Counted from the first letter of the stretch, positions 1 to 7,127 are shown. The stretch: DNA of 17,417 bases from JBAYHA01 sp041666425 (GCA_041666425.1 JBAYHA010000017.1:1-17417), one strand, 5' to 3'. The notes: a model not told the origin generated them from the sequence alone. Numbers and translations: made by a program.

Positions 1-327
1 CTTTCTTGAGTCAGGATCTTTTGACCTTTGCGCATCCAGAATTTCTCTAATTGTTTGTTTCTCCTTTTGGTCCCACGAAAACCAAACTTTTTTAGCAAAA
101 CGCATATCATCGGTACTAATGCTTTCCGGATAAAACCCACCATCAACATTTCCTACAGAGTCATCCCCTGCAACTTGTTGTGGGGCAGGGATCTGTTGAG
201 GATTAAGAATTTTTTCCTGATTTGGCATCGCTGAATTACTAGCACGGACACACTCCAAAAATTGCTCATAAGTTACTAAACCGTCGCGAAAAAGTTTTGC
301 CATTTCGCCAATAGAATTTTCATTCAT
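1..327 (-). CDS. Orphan protein, 3'-truncated at window edge
   Basis: An open frame of 109 codons runs from an ATG at 327 off the left edge with no stop. It starts MNENSIGEMAKLF and contains a Pro/Gln-rich linker (QQIPAPQQ) around residues 44-51 and a charged tail. The start is supported by GGAGG seven bases upstream and by a good promoter at 359-387. I do not recognise the family. No signal peptide or membrane segment is visible in the part present. Its leader carries the GTTCTTT motif shared with other orphan genes here. Confidence is good that it is a gene; the function is unknown. Confidence 0.7.
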   Translation of the reverse strand, partial: MNENSIGEMAKLFRDGLVTYEQFLECVRASNSAMPNQEKILNPQQIPAPQQVAGDDSVGNVDGGFYPESISTDDMRFAKKVWFSWDQKEKQTIREILDAQRSKDPDSRK

Positions 328-358
328 TTATAAACCTCCATAAAAAGAACATATCCGC

Positions 359-387
359 ATTTTAATAGGTATGCCTCCTTTTGTCAA
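359..387 (-). promoter_or_regulatory. Promoter for the left-edge orphan gene
   Basis: Read on the minus strand: TTGACA (387-382), 17-nt spacer, TAAAAT (364-359). It lies about 32 nt upstream of the ATG at 327, with GTTCTTTTT and GGAGG in the leader. Confidence 0.65.
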
Positions 388-467
388 ACACTCGCACACG
401 ATGTATCTCGATTTTTGCATATCAAAAAAATTTTTATATTAATAAAAATCAGGGCATAAATAAATAC

Positions 468-490
468 AAAAAAAACGCAAAATTGCGTTT
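468..490 (-). terminator. Terminator downstream of tRNA-Glu
   Basis: On the minus strand an AAACGCAA / TTGCGTTT inverted repeat (490-473) is followed directly by a run of T. It is placed to end the tRNA-Glu transcript. Confidence 0.6.
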
Positions 491-527
491 CTCTTTCATC
501 CAAAAACAGGTTTCAATAACAATACTT

Positions 528-603
528 GGCGTGCCATTCGAAGCACAGAATGTGCGAAGAATGGCGTGCCATTCGAAGTTCGCCTTCAGCGAACGAAGAA
601 TGG
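528..603. repeat. Two tandem hairpins with a shared outer stem and different inner stems
   Basis: Hairpin 1 (534-564) is CCATTC-GAA-GCACA-GAA-TGTGC-GAA-GAATGG. Hairpin 2 (569-603) is CCATTC-GAA-GTTCGC-CTTCA-GCGAAC-GAA-GAATGG. Both are preceded by GGCGTGCC (528-535 and 563-570), giving a 35-bp period. The outer stem is identical while the inner stem differs with pairing kept. The end of hairpin 2 (601-603) is also the encoded CCA of tRNA-Glu. It resembles a REP-type intergenic palindrome; any function is unknown. Confidence 0.75.
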
Positions 604-675
604 TGACCCCACCGGGAATCGAACCCGACTTTTCAGGATGAAAACCTGATGTCCTAACCACTAGACGATGGGGCC
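601..675 (-). tRNA. tRNA-Glu (UUC)
   Basis: The minus strand folds as a cloverleaf. The acceptor stem pairs GGCCCCA (675-669) with TGGGGTC (611-605), with one G:U pair. The anticodon loop contains TTC and the T arm is GGTTCGATTCC. Discriminator A is at 604 and CCA is genome-encoded at 603-601. A promoter (692-720) and a terminator (468-490) flank it, so it is probably a single-gene transcript. Confidence 0.95.
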
Positions 676-691
676 ATGTTTTTGCGTCAAA

Positions 692-720
692 ATAATAACA
701 AATATATTTTGTCCAGTCAA
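692..720 (-). promoter_or_regulatory. Promoter for tRNA-Glu
   Basis: Minus strand: TTGACT (720-715), 17-nt spacer, TATTAT (697-692), with an extended -10 TG one base upstream. The tRNA 5' end lies 16 nt downstream of the -10. Confidence 0.7.
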
Positions 721-774
721 GAGATTTTGGTAATGTGCAAGGGCAAAGGTAAAATATCCTAGCGCGCTGAGAAC

Positions 775-803
775 TTTACAAAACCATAATTTGCTGTTAA
801 ATA
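775..803 (+). promoter_or_regulatory. Possible promoter for the membrane protein at 838
   Basis: TTTACA (775-780), 17-nt spacer, TAAATA (798-803), followed by a GTTCTTT leader motif at 814-820 and a strong SD. Confidence 0.45.
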
Positions 804-837
804 AAGATATAGAGTTCTTTAACAAAGGAGAATCTCA

Positions 838-1149
838 ATGAACAACAACAAAATTACCAAAAAGAAATATGATGAGGAATGGCGTGAAAAATTAATTCAC
901 CACGCCCAGGCAAAAGCAGACGCCGAAGACTCTTTACTTTTCACTTTTCTTGTTTCTTGTGTTTGCCTGCTTGGACTATGGGCAATCTCTCACTTTAACT
1001 GGGAAACTTATTGGCTAATATTTTGCGGAATTTTACTATTACTTTCTTTTCCCACCTTTATTTGGAAAAGCATTAACTTTATTTTTCATCATTTTAGCGA
1101 AAAAAACGCCAGAGAAGCCCTAAATAAATCCAAAAACATAAATTGTTAA
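838..1149 (+). CDS. Small two-helix membrane protein, unknown function
   Basis: This 103-residue protein has a charged, Lys/Glu-rich N-terminus (1-32) and two hydrophobic segments (about 33-51 and 57-77) with a short loop containing HFNWETYW. A basic C-terminal tail follows. No known motif is seen. AAAGGAG sits at the correct distance before the ATG, and an intrinsic terminator follows the stop directly, so the gene appears monocistronic. I do not recognise the family. Helix positions are by eye. Confidence 0.75.
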   Translation: MNNNKITKKKYDEEWREKLIHHAQAKADAEDSLLFTFLVSCVCLLGLWAISHFNWETYWLIFCGILLLLSFPTFIWKSINFIFHHFSEKNAREALNKSKNINC

Positions 1150-1156
1150 AAATTCG

Positions 1157-1182
1157 AATCTCGTTCATAACGAGATTTTTTT
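1157..1182 (+). terminator. Intrinsic terminator after the membrane protein gene
   Basis: AATCTCGTT (1157-1165), loop CAT, AACGAGATT (1169-1177), then a T run to 1182. Confidence 0.85.
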
Positions 1183-1229
1183 ATAACAAAAGACAATTTT
1201 GTCAAATTTATTTTATCAAGATAAAAAAC

Positions 1230-1258
1230 TTGATTTTTTTTCTAATATAGGCTATTAT
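1230..1258 (+). promoter_or_regulatory. Promoter for rpmF
   Basis: TTGATT (1230-1235), 17-nt spacer, TATTAT (1253-1258), just after the preceding terminator. The leader to the ATG at 1340 would be about 75 nt, AT-rich and without an SD. Confidence 0.6.
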
Positions 1259-1339
1259 TTCAACATCTTTAATAAATGATTAATAACTGCCATTTTTTGT
1301 TAAATAAATTTATTTTGCAAAAAAGGCCACATAAATTTT

Positions 1340-1600
1340 ATGTCAGTACCAGCTCATCACCTAAGTAAAGCTCGCGTTCGTAATCGTCGTTCCCATGATC
1401 ATTTGATAACACAAAAATCTCAAGTTTGTCCAAAATGCCAAGCCCCGACAAAACCACACCACGCTTGTTTGGCTTGCGGTTATTACAAAAGCAAACAAGT
1501 TATCAAAACTAAGGCAGAGGTAACAATCAAAAGAGCAGAAAAGAAAAAGAAATTGGAACAAAAAGAAAAAGCCAAAATGGCTTCATTGAAAAACAACTAA
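1340..1600 (+). CDS. rpmF: 50S ribosomal protein L32 (bL32)
   Basis: 86 residues. The start MSVPAHHLSKARVRNRRSHD matches the bL32 N-terminus, which is rich in Ser, Lys and Arg. A zinc ribbon follows with CPKC (30-33) and CLAC (43-46), then GYYKSKQVI, a family hallmark. The protein binds 23S rRNA near the peptidyl-transferase centre. It is longer than the usual 56-60 residues because of a Lys/Glu-rich tail (about 57-86). No SD is visible before the ATG. hppA follows in the same direction after 95 bp without an obvious terminator, so co-transcription is possible. Confidence 0.93.
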   Translation: MSVPAHHLSKARVRNRRSHDHLITQKSQVCPKCQAPTKPHHACLACGYYKSKQVIKTKAEVTIKRAEKKKKLEQKEKAKMASLKNN

Positions 1601-1610
1601 CTAAAAATTC

Positions 1611-1682
1611 AGAATTTATCACAAAGTGCTCCCTTCGGGAGAATTAAGAATTTATCACGAAGTGATCCCTTTGGGAGAATTA
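1611..1682. repeat. Tandem 36-bp repeat made of triloop hairpins, before hppA
   Basis: Two adjacent 36-bp units (1611-1646 and 1647-1682) differ at three positions. Unit 2 forms ATCAC-GAA-GTGAT (1654-1666), then TCCC-TTT-GGGA sharing one T. Unit 1 has ATCAC-AAA-GTGCT and CTCCC-TTC-GGGAG. It occupies most of the rpmF-hppA spacer and would sit in the mRNA if the two are co-transcribed. Confidence 0.85.
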
Positions 1683-1695
1683 AAGTAAAATTTTT

Positions 1696-3705
1696 ATGAA
1701 CTTTACTCTTATCCTGGCTCTCGCTTCTGCGATTGTAGCGATTTTGTACGGTTTATTTCTCATCAAAAAAATTTTGAGGTTGCCCACAGGAAATGAAAAA
1801 ATGCAAGCCATTGCTGGCGCTATTCAACAAGGCGCCAAAGCTTATTTAACTCGTCAATACAAAACCATTGCCATAATTGGCGTAGTGGTTTTTGTTTTGA
1901 TTTTTGCTTTTGTCGGATGGAAAACCGCTATCGGTTTTGTTGTTGGCGCGGTTTTGTCAGCCTTGACTGGATTTATCGGAATGAATATTTCCGTTCGCTC
2001 AAATATTCGCACAACAGAAGCAGCTCGCGGTGGCTTGGAAAAAGCTTTGGCTGTTGCTGTTCAAGGGGGCACAGTTACTGGACTTTTGGTGGTTGGTCTC
2101 GGACTTCTAGGCGTAGCCGGTTTTTATGCCATTACCAAAGATGTTCATGCTTTGATCGGTCTTGGTTTTGGAGGAAGTTTAATTTCTATCTTTGCCAGAC
2201 TTGGCGGTGGTATTTTTACCAAAGCCGCTGACGTTGGAGCTGATTTAGTTGGAAAAGTTGAAGCCGGAATTCCAGAAGATGATCCTCGCAATCCGGCTGT
2301 CATTGCTGATAATGTTGGCGACAATGTTGGCGATTGCGCCGGTATGGCGGCTGACCTTTTTGAAACTTACGCCGTAACAACTGTGGCCGCCATGTTTCTT
2401 GGTCAAATGCTTTTTATCGGTTATGAAAAAGCGTTGCTTTATCCATTACTTATTGGTGCTATTTCCATTATTGCTTCAATCATCGGAACATGGTTTATCA
2501 AACTTGGTGAAAAGAAAAATATCATGGGCGCTCTTTACAAAGGTTTAATCGCGGCCGGAGTTTTATCGGCAATTGGTTTTTATCCAGCCACAAAATATTT
2601 AATGTTTGATAATGCCACTTATTCTGTTACCAATTTATATTTAACAACATTGATCGGTCTTATTGTTACAGGCGCAATGATTGTTATTACCGAATATTAT
2701 ACTTCTACCGCTTACAAACCGGTAAAGGAAATTGCCGAAAGTTCAACTACCGGTCACGGAACAAATATTATTGCCGGATTAGCCGTATCCATGAAATCAA
2801 CCGCTTTACCGATTTTGGTTATTTGTGCAGGAATTTTTGGAGCTTATGAATTGGCCGGACTTTATGGAATTGCTATTGCTGCGATGAGCATGTTATCAAT
2901 GGCTGGAATTATCGTCACGATTGACGCTTATGGCCCGATTACTGACAACGCCGGAGGAATCGCCGAAATGGCTGAACTTCCGCAAGAAGTGCGTGATGTC
3001 ACCGATCCGCTTGACGCTGTTGGAAATACAACAAAGGCCGTAACCAAAGGTTATGCCATCGCTTCCGCAGCCTTGGCTGCGTTGGTTCTTTTTGCTGATT
3101 ACACTTTTGCAATCAGCGACAAAGCCGGAGAAAAATTAATTTTTGCAATCGATAATCCAAAAGTTTTGATCGGTTTATTTATCGGTGGACTTTTACCATA
3201 TTTATTTGGTGCCATGTCCATGCAAGCAGTTGGCAAAACTGCCGGCAAAGTTGTCGAAGAAGTTCGCCGCCAATTCCGTGAAATCAAAGGCATTATGGAA
3301 GGAACAGCCAAACCGGATTACGCCAGCTGTGTTGATATTGTTACCAAAGCAGCAATCAAGCAAATGATTGTTCCTGCTTTGTTGCCAGTGATTATTCCTA
3401 TTTTGGTTGGCTTGCTTCTCGGACCTTTGGCCTTGGGTGGCTTATTAGTTGGAAGTATTGTAACCGGATTATTTGTGGCTATTTCCATGACCACCGGCGG
3501 TGGTGCTTGGGATAATGCCAAGAAATATATTGAAAAAGGCAACTTTGGTGGCAAAGGTTCTTCTGCTCACCAAGCTGCAGTTACCGGCGACACGGTTGGT
3601 GATCCTTACAAAGATACCGCCGGTCCGGCCATTAATCCAATGATCAAAATTCTAAATATCGTCGCTTTGCTCATGGTCGGAATTATTGTAAAACTTTGGA
3701 TGTAA
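1696..3705 (+). CDS. hppA: K+-independent membrane-bound pyrophosphatase (proton-pumping type)
   Basis: 669 residues and many hydrophobic segments, as expected for the 16-helix M-PPase family. It couples pyrophosphate hydrolysis to ion export across the cytoplasmic membrane. The substrate-site signature DVGADLVGKVE lies at 179-189 (D-x7-K-x-E), followed by DNVGDNVGD (205-213), DNAGGIAEM (417-425) and GDTVGDPYKDTAGP near the C-terminus. In GNTTKAVTKG (443-452), Lys447 and Thr450 occupy the positions that mark the K+-independent subfamily, whose characterised members pump H+. No SD is seen upstream; a tandem hairpin repeat lies just before it and a strong terminator just after. The family is certain; the pumped ion is inferred from the subfamily. 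Confidence 0.96.
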   Translation: MNFTLILALASAIVAILYGLFLIKKILRLPTGNEKMQAIAGAIQQGAKAYLTRQYKTIAIIGVVVFVLIFAFVGWKTAIGFVVGAVLSALTGFIGMNISVRSNIRTTEAARGGLEKALAVAVQGGTVTGLLVVGLGLLGVAGFYAITKDVHALIGLGFGGSLISIFARLGGGIFTKAADVGADLVGKVEAGIPEDDPRNPAVIADNVGDNVGDCAGMAADLFETYAVTTVAAMFLGQMLFIGYEKALLYPLLIGAISIIASIIGTWFIKLGEKKNIMGALYKGLIAAGVLSAIGFYPATKYLMFDNATYSVTNLYLTTLIGLIVTGAMIVITEYYTSTAYKPVKEIAESSTTGHGTNIIAGLAVSMKSTALPILVICAGIFGAYELAGLYGIAIAAMSMLSMAGIIVTIDAYGPITDNAGGIAEMAELPQEVRDVTDPLDAVGNTTKAVTKGYAIASAALAALVLFADYTFAISDKAGEKLIFAIDNPKVLIGLFIGGLLPYLFGAMSMQAVGKTAGKVVEEVRRQFREIKGIMEGTAKPDYASCVDIVTKAAIKQMIVPALLPVIIPILVGLLLGPLALGGLLVGSIVTGLFVAISMTTGGGAWDNAKKYIEKGNFGGKGSSAHQAAVTGDTVGDPYKDTAGPAINPMIKILNIVALLMVGIIVKLWM

Positions 3706-3720
3706 AAATTTTTACAAAAA

Positions 3721-3749
3721 ACAGCCTCGTCTCGGGGCTGTTTTTTTTT
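3721..3749 (+). terminator. Terminator after hppA
   Basis: ACAGCCTCG / CGGGGCTGT stem (3721-3741, with one U:G pair), loop TCT, followed by a T run to 3749. Confidence 0.9.
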
Positions 3750-3762
3750 GAAAAACTATCTC

Positions 3763-3825
3763 ATACGGCGACTAAAGTCGCCTAAAAATTGAACTCATTA
3801 TTTTAGGTGACTTTAGTCGCCGTAT
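3763..3825. repeat. 63-nt long palindrome
   Basis: Arms 3763-3787 and 3801-3825 are 25-bp inverted repeats with one G/A difference (a G:U pair in RNA). The loop is 13 nt. Each arm contains an internal palindrome, GGCGACT-AA-AGTCGCC on the left, so it can also fold as two small hairpins. It lies between the hppA terminator and the next promoter. It looks like a miniature palindromic element; no coding capacity is seen. Confidence 0.85.
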
Positions 3826-3833
3826 AAATTTAA

Positions 3834-3861
3834 TTGACATATTGAAATTTAATGCTAAAAT
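3834..3861 (+). promoter_or_regulatory. Promoter for the orphan gene at 3908
   Basis: TTGACA (3834-3839), 16-nt spacer, TGC-TAAAAT (-10 at 3856-3861, extended -10). It is nearly identical to the promoter at 4268-4295. Confidence 0.75.
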
Positions 3862-3907
3862 TAAATCACCTGTTCCTTTCAACATCTTTATCTTTCGGAG
3901 GATTTAA

Positions 3908-4174
3908 ATGGCAACAAATGAAAAAAAACCAACATCAGAAGAACTAAAAGCTATTTTTCAAAGAACAATAGCAGAAAATGCAGAAATAGAAGAAAGATTG
4001 TTCCGTCACTACGAACAAGCGACTGACGACTCTCCGAAAATGTCTCTTGATGAACTTCAGGACAAAATTGTCGCCGAGGGACAAGCAGCCAAAGACGAAT
4101 TTGTGACGTTAGACAAACTTAACCAAGCCCTAACCGACTTGGACAAAGAGCCGGACAACGAAGACAAATCATAA
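3908..4174 (+). CDS. Small acidic orphan protein, predicted helical
   Basis: 88 residues, rich in Glu, Asp, Lys and Ala, without membrane segments or cysteines. The composition and spacing of hydrophobic residues suggest alpha-helix or coiled coil. CGGAGG lies six bases before the ATG. It has its own promoter (3834-3861), a GTTCCTTT leader motif and its own terminator, so it is monocistronic. I do not recognise a family, and no function can be assigned. Confidence 0.7.
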   Translation: MATNEKKPTSEELKAIFQRTIAENAEIEERLFRHYEQATDDSPKMSLDELQDKIVAEGQAAKDEFVTLDKLNQALTDLDKEPDNEDKS

Positions 4175-4200
4175 ACACACAAGCACCAACAATTTGGTTT

Positions 4201-4225
4201 TCCCCATCGAATGATGGGGATTTTT
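4201..4225 (+). terminator. Terminator after the acidic orphan gene
   Basis: TCCCCATC (4201-4208), loop GAAT, GATGGGGA (4213-4220), then TTTTT. Confidence 0.9.
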
Positions 4226-4267
4226 ATTTAAATTTAGGTATAAATACTAAAATACCATTGATACTCC

Positions 4268-4295
4268 TTGACATATTAAATTTTTCTGCTAAAAT
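4268..4295 (+). promoter_or_regulatory. Promoter for the 4338-5519 operon
   Basis: TTGACA (4268-4273), 16-nt spacer, TGC-TAAAAT (-10 at 4290-4295). It shares its -35, spacer length, extended -10 and a downstream CCTGTTC with the promoter at 3834. Confidence 0.8.
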
Positions 4296-4337
4296 TAAAA
4301 TTCCTGTTCTTTTGACAACAAATTAAAGGAGAATTTC

Positions 4338-4760
4338 ATGCCGGAAAAATTAACGCAAGAATCACTAGAAGCAAATCGTCATTTGGAAAAAAAAGAGCGA
4401 AAAGAAATCCTGAGAGAACTGTGCGCCAGAATGAAAGCAGAACAAAAAATCTTTCTAGAAGGACTTGCTCGAACTAATCTTCCCTCTCCAACCATCAACA
4501 GCTACATCATATATTTCAACTATGTACTCAACAAACGACTAAGTTTTGAGGAAAGTCTGGTGCTCTACTCTCTGATGAAAAAGTTGCTCCAAAAAAAATA
4601 CGGACAACTGATAACCAAAAAACCACAGGGAGAAAATAAGCCCAAAAATAAAAAGCTCTTTTTTGTCCAATTTGATTTCTCCGACCTTCCGTGGAAAGAG
4701 TCATTGTTCTCCGCAGAACTCCTGCGAAGAATAAGAATATTCAATCAGGCCGCCAAGTGA
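4338..4760 (+). CDS. Orphan protein with FLExLARTN domain (copy 1)
   Basis: 140 residues: a charged helical N-terminus (1-36), then a domain containing FLEGLARTN (39-47), VLNKR (63-67), GQLITK (89-94) and SDLPW (115-119). The same motifs occur in the same order in the C-terminal half of the next gene, so the two are paralogous. No membrane segment and no known catalytic motif are seen. AAAGGAG precedes the ATG. The next gene starts 33 nt after the stop with its own strong SD, so both are probably one operon. The function is unknown. Confidence 0.75.
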   Translation: MPEKLTQESLEANRHLEKKERKEILRELCARMKAEQKIFLEGLARTNLPSPTINSYIIYFNYVLNKRLSFEESLVLYSLMKKLLQKKYGQLITKKPQGENKPKNKKLFFVQFDFSDLPWKESLFSAELLRRIRIFNQAAK

Positions 4761-4793
4761 TATTCATAGACCGATCCGTGAAAGGAGGCTCTA

Positions 4794-5519
4794 ATGCAAA
4801 ATAAGATCATGAGCAAAACGGTAATTGGCGCTTATCTCCGAGAGGCTTGTGAATTTCTACATCAAAGTAAAATCAAAAGGATTGAACCAACATTAGTAAT
4901 TCAAGCTTTACGCGCAATGGAAATTTTTGGTTATGCGGAATGGAAAAAAGCAACTGACTTATCGAAAGAAAATGATTTTCCAAAGCCACTTATTGGAAAG
5001 CAACGAAAAAGTTATTTCACTAAATTCCAAAAGATTATCTTTTTAAAAACCTATCGCCAACTACTTCGAAAAAAAACCATTCCGGAGAGTATTGAAAAAG
5101 CGAAACTGAAATTTTGGAAAAACGCAACCACCCAATTTTCATTGTTGGAAAAAAAATTTTTAGAAATTTTGGCCCGCACTAATTCCCATCACTATTTGAG
5201 CGACTATCCAGCCTTTCTTGAACAACTGGGCTATGTTCTTAATCGCCCACTGCAAAAAGTGGAAGAAAAAATATTTTTTAACCTTTGCGCAGAAATGCAA
5301 AAAGCAAAAAATGGTAAACTTATAACAAAACCTTTCAATTACTATGAGTGGAAACAACGTCCTGACGATGAGCCCCCCGAGCTTTCCATCAACTTTAAAA
5401 ATTCCGACATCCCTTGGGCACAAAGCCTTTTGACGGAAGAAGAATTGAAGAGAATTCAATTACGAAATACGGTAGCAATCAAAAAACATCAACCAAAAAT
5501 AAAAAAGTTGATAAAATGA
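4794..5519 (+). CDS. Orphan protein with FLExLARTN domain (copy 2) plus N-terminal extension
   Basis: 241 residues. The C-terminal half repeats the domain of the upstream gene: FLEILARTN (122-130), VLNRP (148-152), GKLITK (174-179), SDIPW (204-208) and a matching ELKRI end. Residues 1-115 form a basic, probably helical extension without a recognised motif. The protein is strongly basic and ends in a Lys-rich tail, so nucleic-acid binding is conceivable but unproven. AAAGGAGG lies five bases before the ATG, which fixes the start. A terminator follows directly. The family is not recognised. Confidence 0.75.
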   Translation: MQNKIMSKTVIGAYLREACEFLHQSKIKRIEPTLVIQALRAMEIFGYAEWKKATDLSKENDFPKPLIGKQRKSYFTKFQKIIFLKTYRQLLRKKTIPESIEKAKLKFWKNATTQFSLLEKKFLEILARTNSHHYLSDYPAFLEQLGYVLNRPLQKVEEKIFFNLCAEMQKAKNGKLITKPFNYYEWKQRPDDEPPELSINFKNSDIPWAQSLLTEEELKRIQLRNTVAIKKHQPKIKKLIK

Positions 5520-5526
5520 GTATCTC

Positions 5527-5556
5527 GCCGACTGCAACAGTCGGCTTTATTTTTAT
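5527..5556 (+). terminator. Terminator of the FLExLARTN operon
   Basis: GCCGACTG (5527-5534), loop CAA, CAGTCGGC (5538-5545), then a T-rich tract. Confidence 0.9.
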
Positions 5557-5577
5557 CAAAATATTGATTGACTGCCC

Positions 5578-5606
5578 TTGATTTTACTTCTTTTTTTTGT
5601 TATCAT
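5578..5606 (+). promoter_or_regulatory. Promoter for tig
   Basis: TTGATT (5578-5583), 17-nt spacer, TGT-TATCAT (-10 at 5601-5606, extended -10). The leader to the ATG at 5635 is about 22 nt and lacks an SD. Confidence 0.6.
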
Positions 5607-5634
5607 TGAGAAGAATTAAAAATAAGCAATTTTT

Positions 5635-6948
5635 ATGAATTTTAGCAAAAATGAACTACCAAAAAGTTTACTGGAAATAGTGGTAACTCTGCCTTTCCCA
5701 GAGCTGGAACCGTATTTAAAAAAAACAGCCGAACAGATCAGTCAAACAAAAAAAATTGAAGGCTTTCGCCCCGGCAAAGCGCCTTATGAAATTGTTTTGC
5801 GCGAAGTCGGCGAAATGTTTCTAATCCAAAATGCGGCCAATATGGCAATTGAAGACACGCTTGATAAAATTTTAGAAAGCGAAAAAATTGATGCCATATC
5901 TGAACCGAAAATTGAAGTACAAAAATTAGCCCCGAATAATGAATTTATTTTCAAGGCGACTTTTTCCCTTTTACCAAAAATGACAATACTAAGTTTGGAC
6001 AAATTAAAAGTAAAACTTCCGGAAGAAATAAAGATTGAAGAAAAAGAAATTGACAAAGTTCTTGAAGATTTAAAAAAATATAAAGCCAAAGAAGTTCTCG
6101 CTGACAAAATTGCCGAAACCGGAGACAAAGTTATCATGACTTTAAATGTTTTTGTTGACAATGTACCAATCGAAGGAGGTCAAACACCAAATCATTCCGT
6201 AATTATCGGTGAAAATTTGATGATTCCGGGATTTGAAGACAACATCAAAGGATTAAAAGTTGGCGATGCCAAAGAGTTTGATCTTGAATTTCCAAAAAAA
6301 TATCACGAAGAAAAATTGGCCGGCAAACCGGCAACTTTCAAAATCAAGGTAACCGAAATTTACAAAATTGAATTACCGGAACTTAATGACGAATTTGCCA
6401 AAGCTTTTGGGCTACAAACAATGCCTGACTTGCGCAAAAATATTGAAAGCAATTTAAAAAGAGAAAAAGAAGCCAAAGAAAATCAAAAGTTTGAATTAGA
6501 TATTTTAGAAACATTGCAAGAAAAATCAGAGTTCGGTGAAATTCCGGAGGTTTTAGTCAATGAAGAAACTCACCGCATGGTTCATGAATTGGAAGAAAAT
6601 GTGGCCAAGCAAGGAATGAATTTCGAAGATTATTTGAAACATTTAAAAAAGACGGAAGCTGACATGATGCTTGATTTTATCCCTGATGCTCTCAAAAGAG
6701 TAAAAACCGGACTACTGATTCGTGAAATAGCAAAAAACGAAAATATTGCCGCGACCGAAGAGGAATTAAAAACCGAAACAGAAAGAACAATCGCCAGCTA
6801 CAAATTGAATCCACAATACGAGTCGCGCATTAACGAAATTGAAACCAATTTAAAAGGCGCTCAAGCGCAACAATATTTTGGTAACATTATCAAAAACCGA
6901 AAAACATTGGATTTTTTGAAAAACAAAGCAAGAGAAAACAGTAAGTAG
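5635..6948 (+). CDS. tig: Trigger factor (ribosome-associated chaperone / peptidyl-prolyl isomerase)
   Basis: 437 residues, the usual trigger factor length. The N-terminal ribosome-binding domain carries GFRPGKAP at 43-50, the loop that docks on ribosomal protein uL23. A middle FKBP-type isomerase domain (about 150-245) contains GDKVIMTLN, the IPGFEDNIKGLKVGD stretch and FPKKYHEEKLAGK. The long helical C-terminal arms (about 250-437) form the chaperone cradle. It binds nascent chains at the exit tunnel. The ATG at 5635 gives the normal N-terminus but has no SD. Its own promoter and terminator suggest a single-gene transcript. Confidence 0.95.
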   Translation: MNFSKNELPKSLLEIVVTLPFPELEPYLKKTAEQISQTKKIEGFRPGKAPYEIVLREVGEMFLIQNAANMAIEDTLDKILESEKIDAISEPKIEVQKLAPNNEFIFKATFSLLPKMTILSLDKLKVKLPEEIKIEEKEIDKVLEDLKKYKAKEVLADKIAETGDKVIMTLNVFVDNVPIEGGQTPNHSVIIGENLMIPGFEDNIKGLKVGDAKEFDLEFPKKYHEEKLAGKPATFKIKVTEIYKIELPELNDEFAKAFGLQTMPDLRKNIESNLKREKEAKENQKFELDILETLQEKSEFGEIPEVLVNEETHRMVHELEENVAKQGMNFEDYLKHLKKTEADMMLDFIPDALKRVKTGLLIREIAKNENIAATEEELKTETERTIASYKLNPQYESRINEIETNLKGAQAQQYFGNIIKNRKTLDFLKNKARENSK

Positions 6949-7001
6949 TTAAAAGTTCATAAAGTTTATAAAGTAAACTTAACATAACAAAATTTGAAAA
7001 T

Positions 7002-7031
7002 ACAAAAATAGCGCAAAAACGCTATTTTTGT
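7002..7031 (+). terminator. Terminator after tig (bidirectional shape)
   Basis: AAAAATAGCG (7004-7013), loop CAAAAA, CGCTATTTTT (7020-7029), extended by two further pairs. The stem itself supplies the T run. Confidence 0.75.
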
Positions 7032-7037
7032 TATAAT
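7029..7037 (+). promoter_or_regulatory. Extended -10 element for nfo
   Basis: TGT-TATAAT (perfect -10 at 7032-7037) directly at the base of the tig terminator. No convincing -35 is seen at the proper distance. The leader to the start at 7133 would be about 90 nt. Confidence 0.4.
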
Positions 7038-7095
7038 TAAAATATAAAATTAAAACAAAGCTACAACAACTACCAACGATTAAATTTATTTTGTT

Positions 7096-7127
7096 CAGTT
7101 GATCAGTTGCTCTGTTGCTCGGTTGGA
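7096..7127. repeat. Imperfect 8-bp tandem repeat, four units
   Basis: CAGTTGAT, CAGTTGCT, CTGTTGCT and CGGTTGGA lie end to end in the nfo leader, six bases before its start codon. Confidence 0.6.

Noticed and set aside
528..603. CRISPR array
   Set aside because: Only two short units, palindromic over almost their whole length, with no spacers of uniform size and no cas genes.
449..661. 70-codon minus-strand frame
   Set aside because: It runs through the tRNA-Glu gene and the hairpin repeat and has no SD or protein-like composition.
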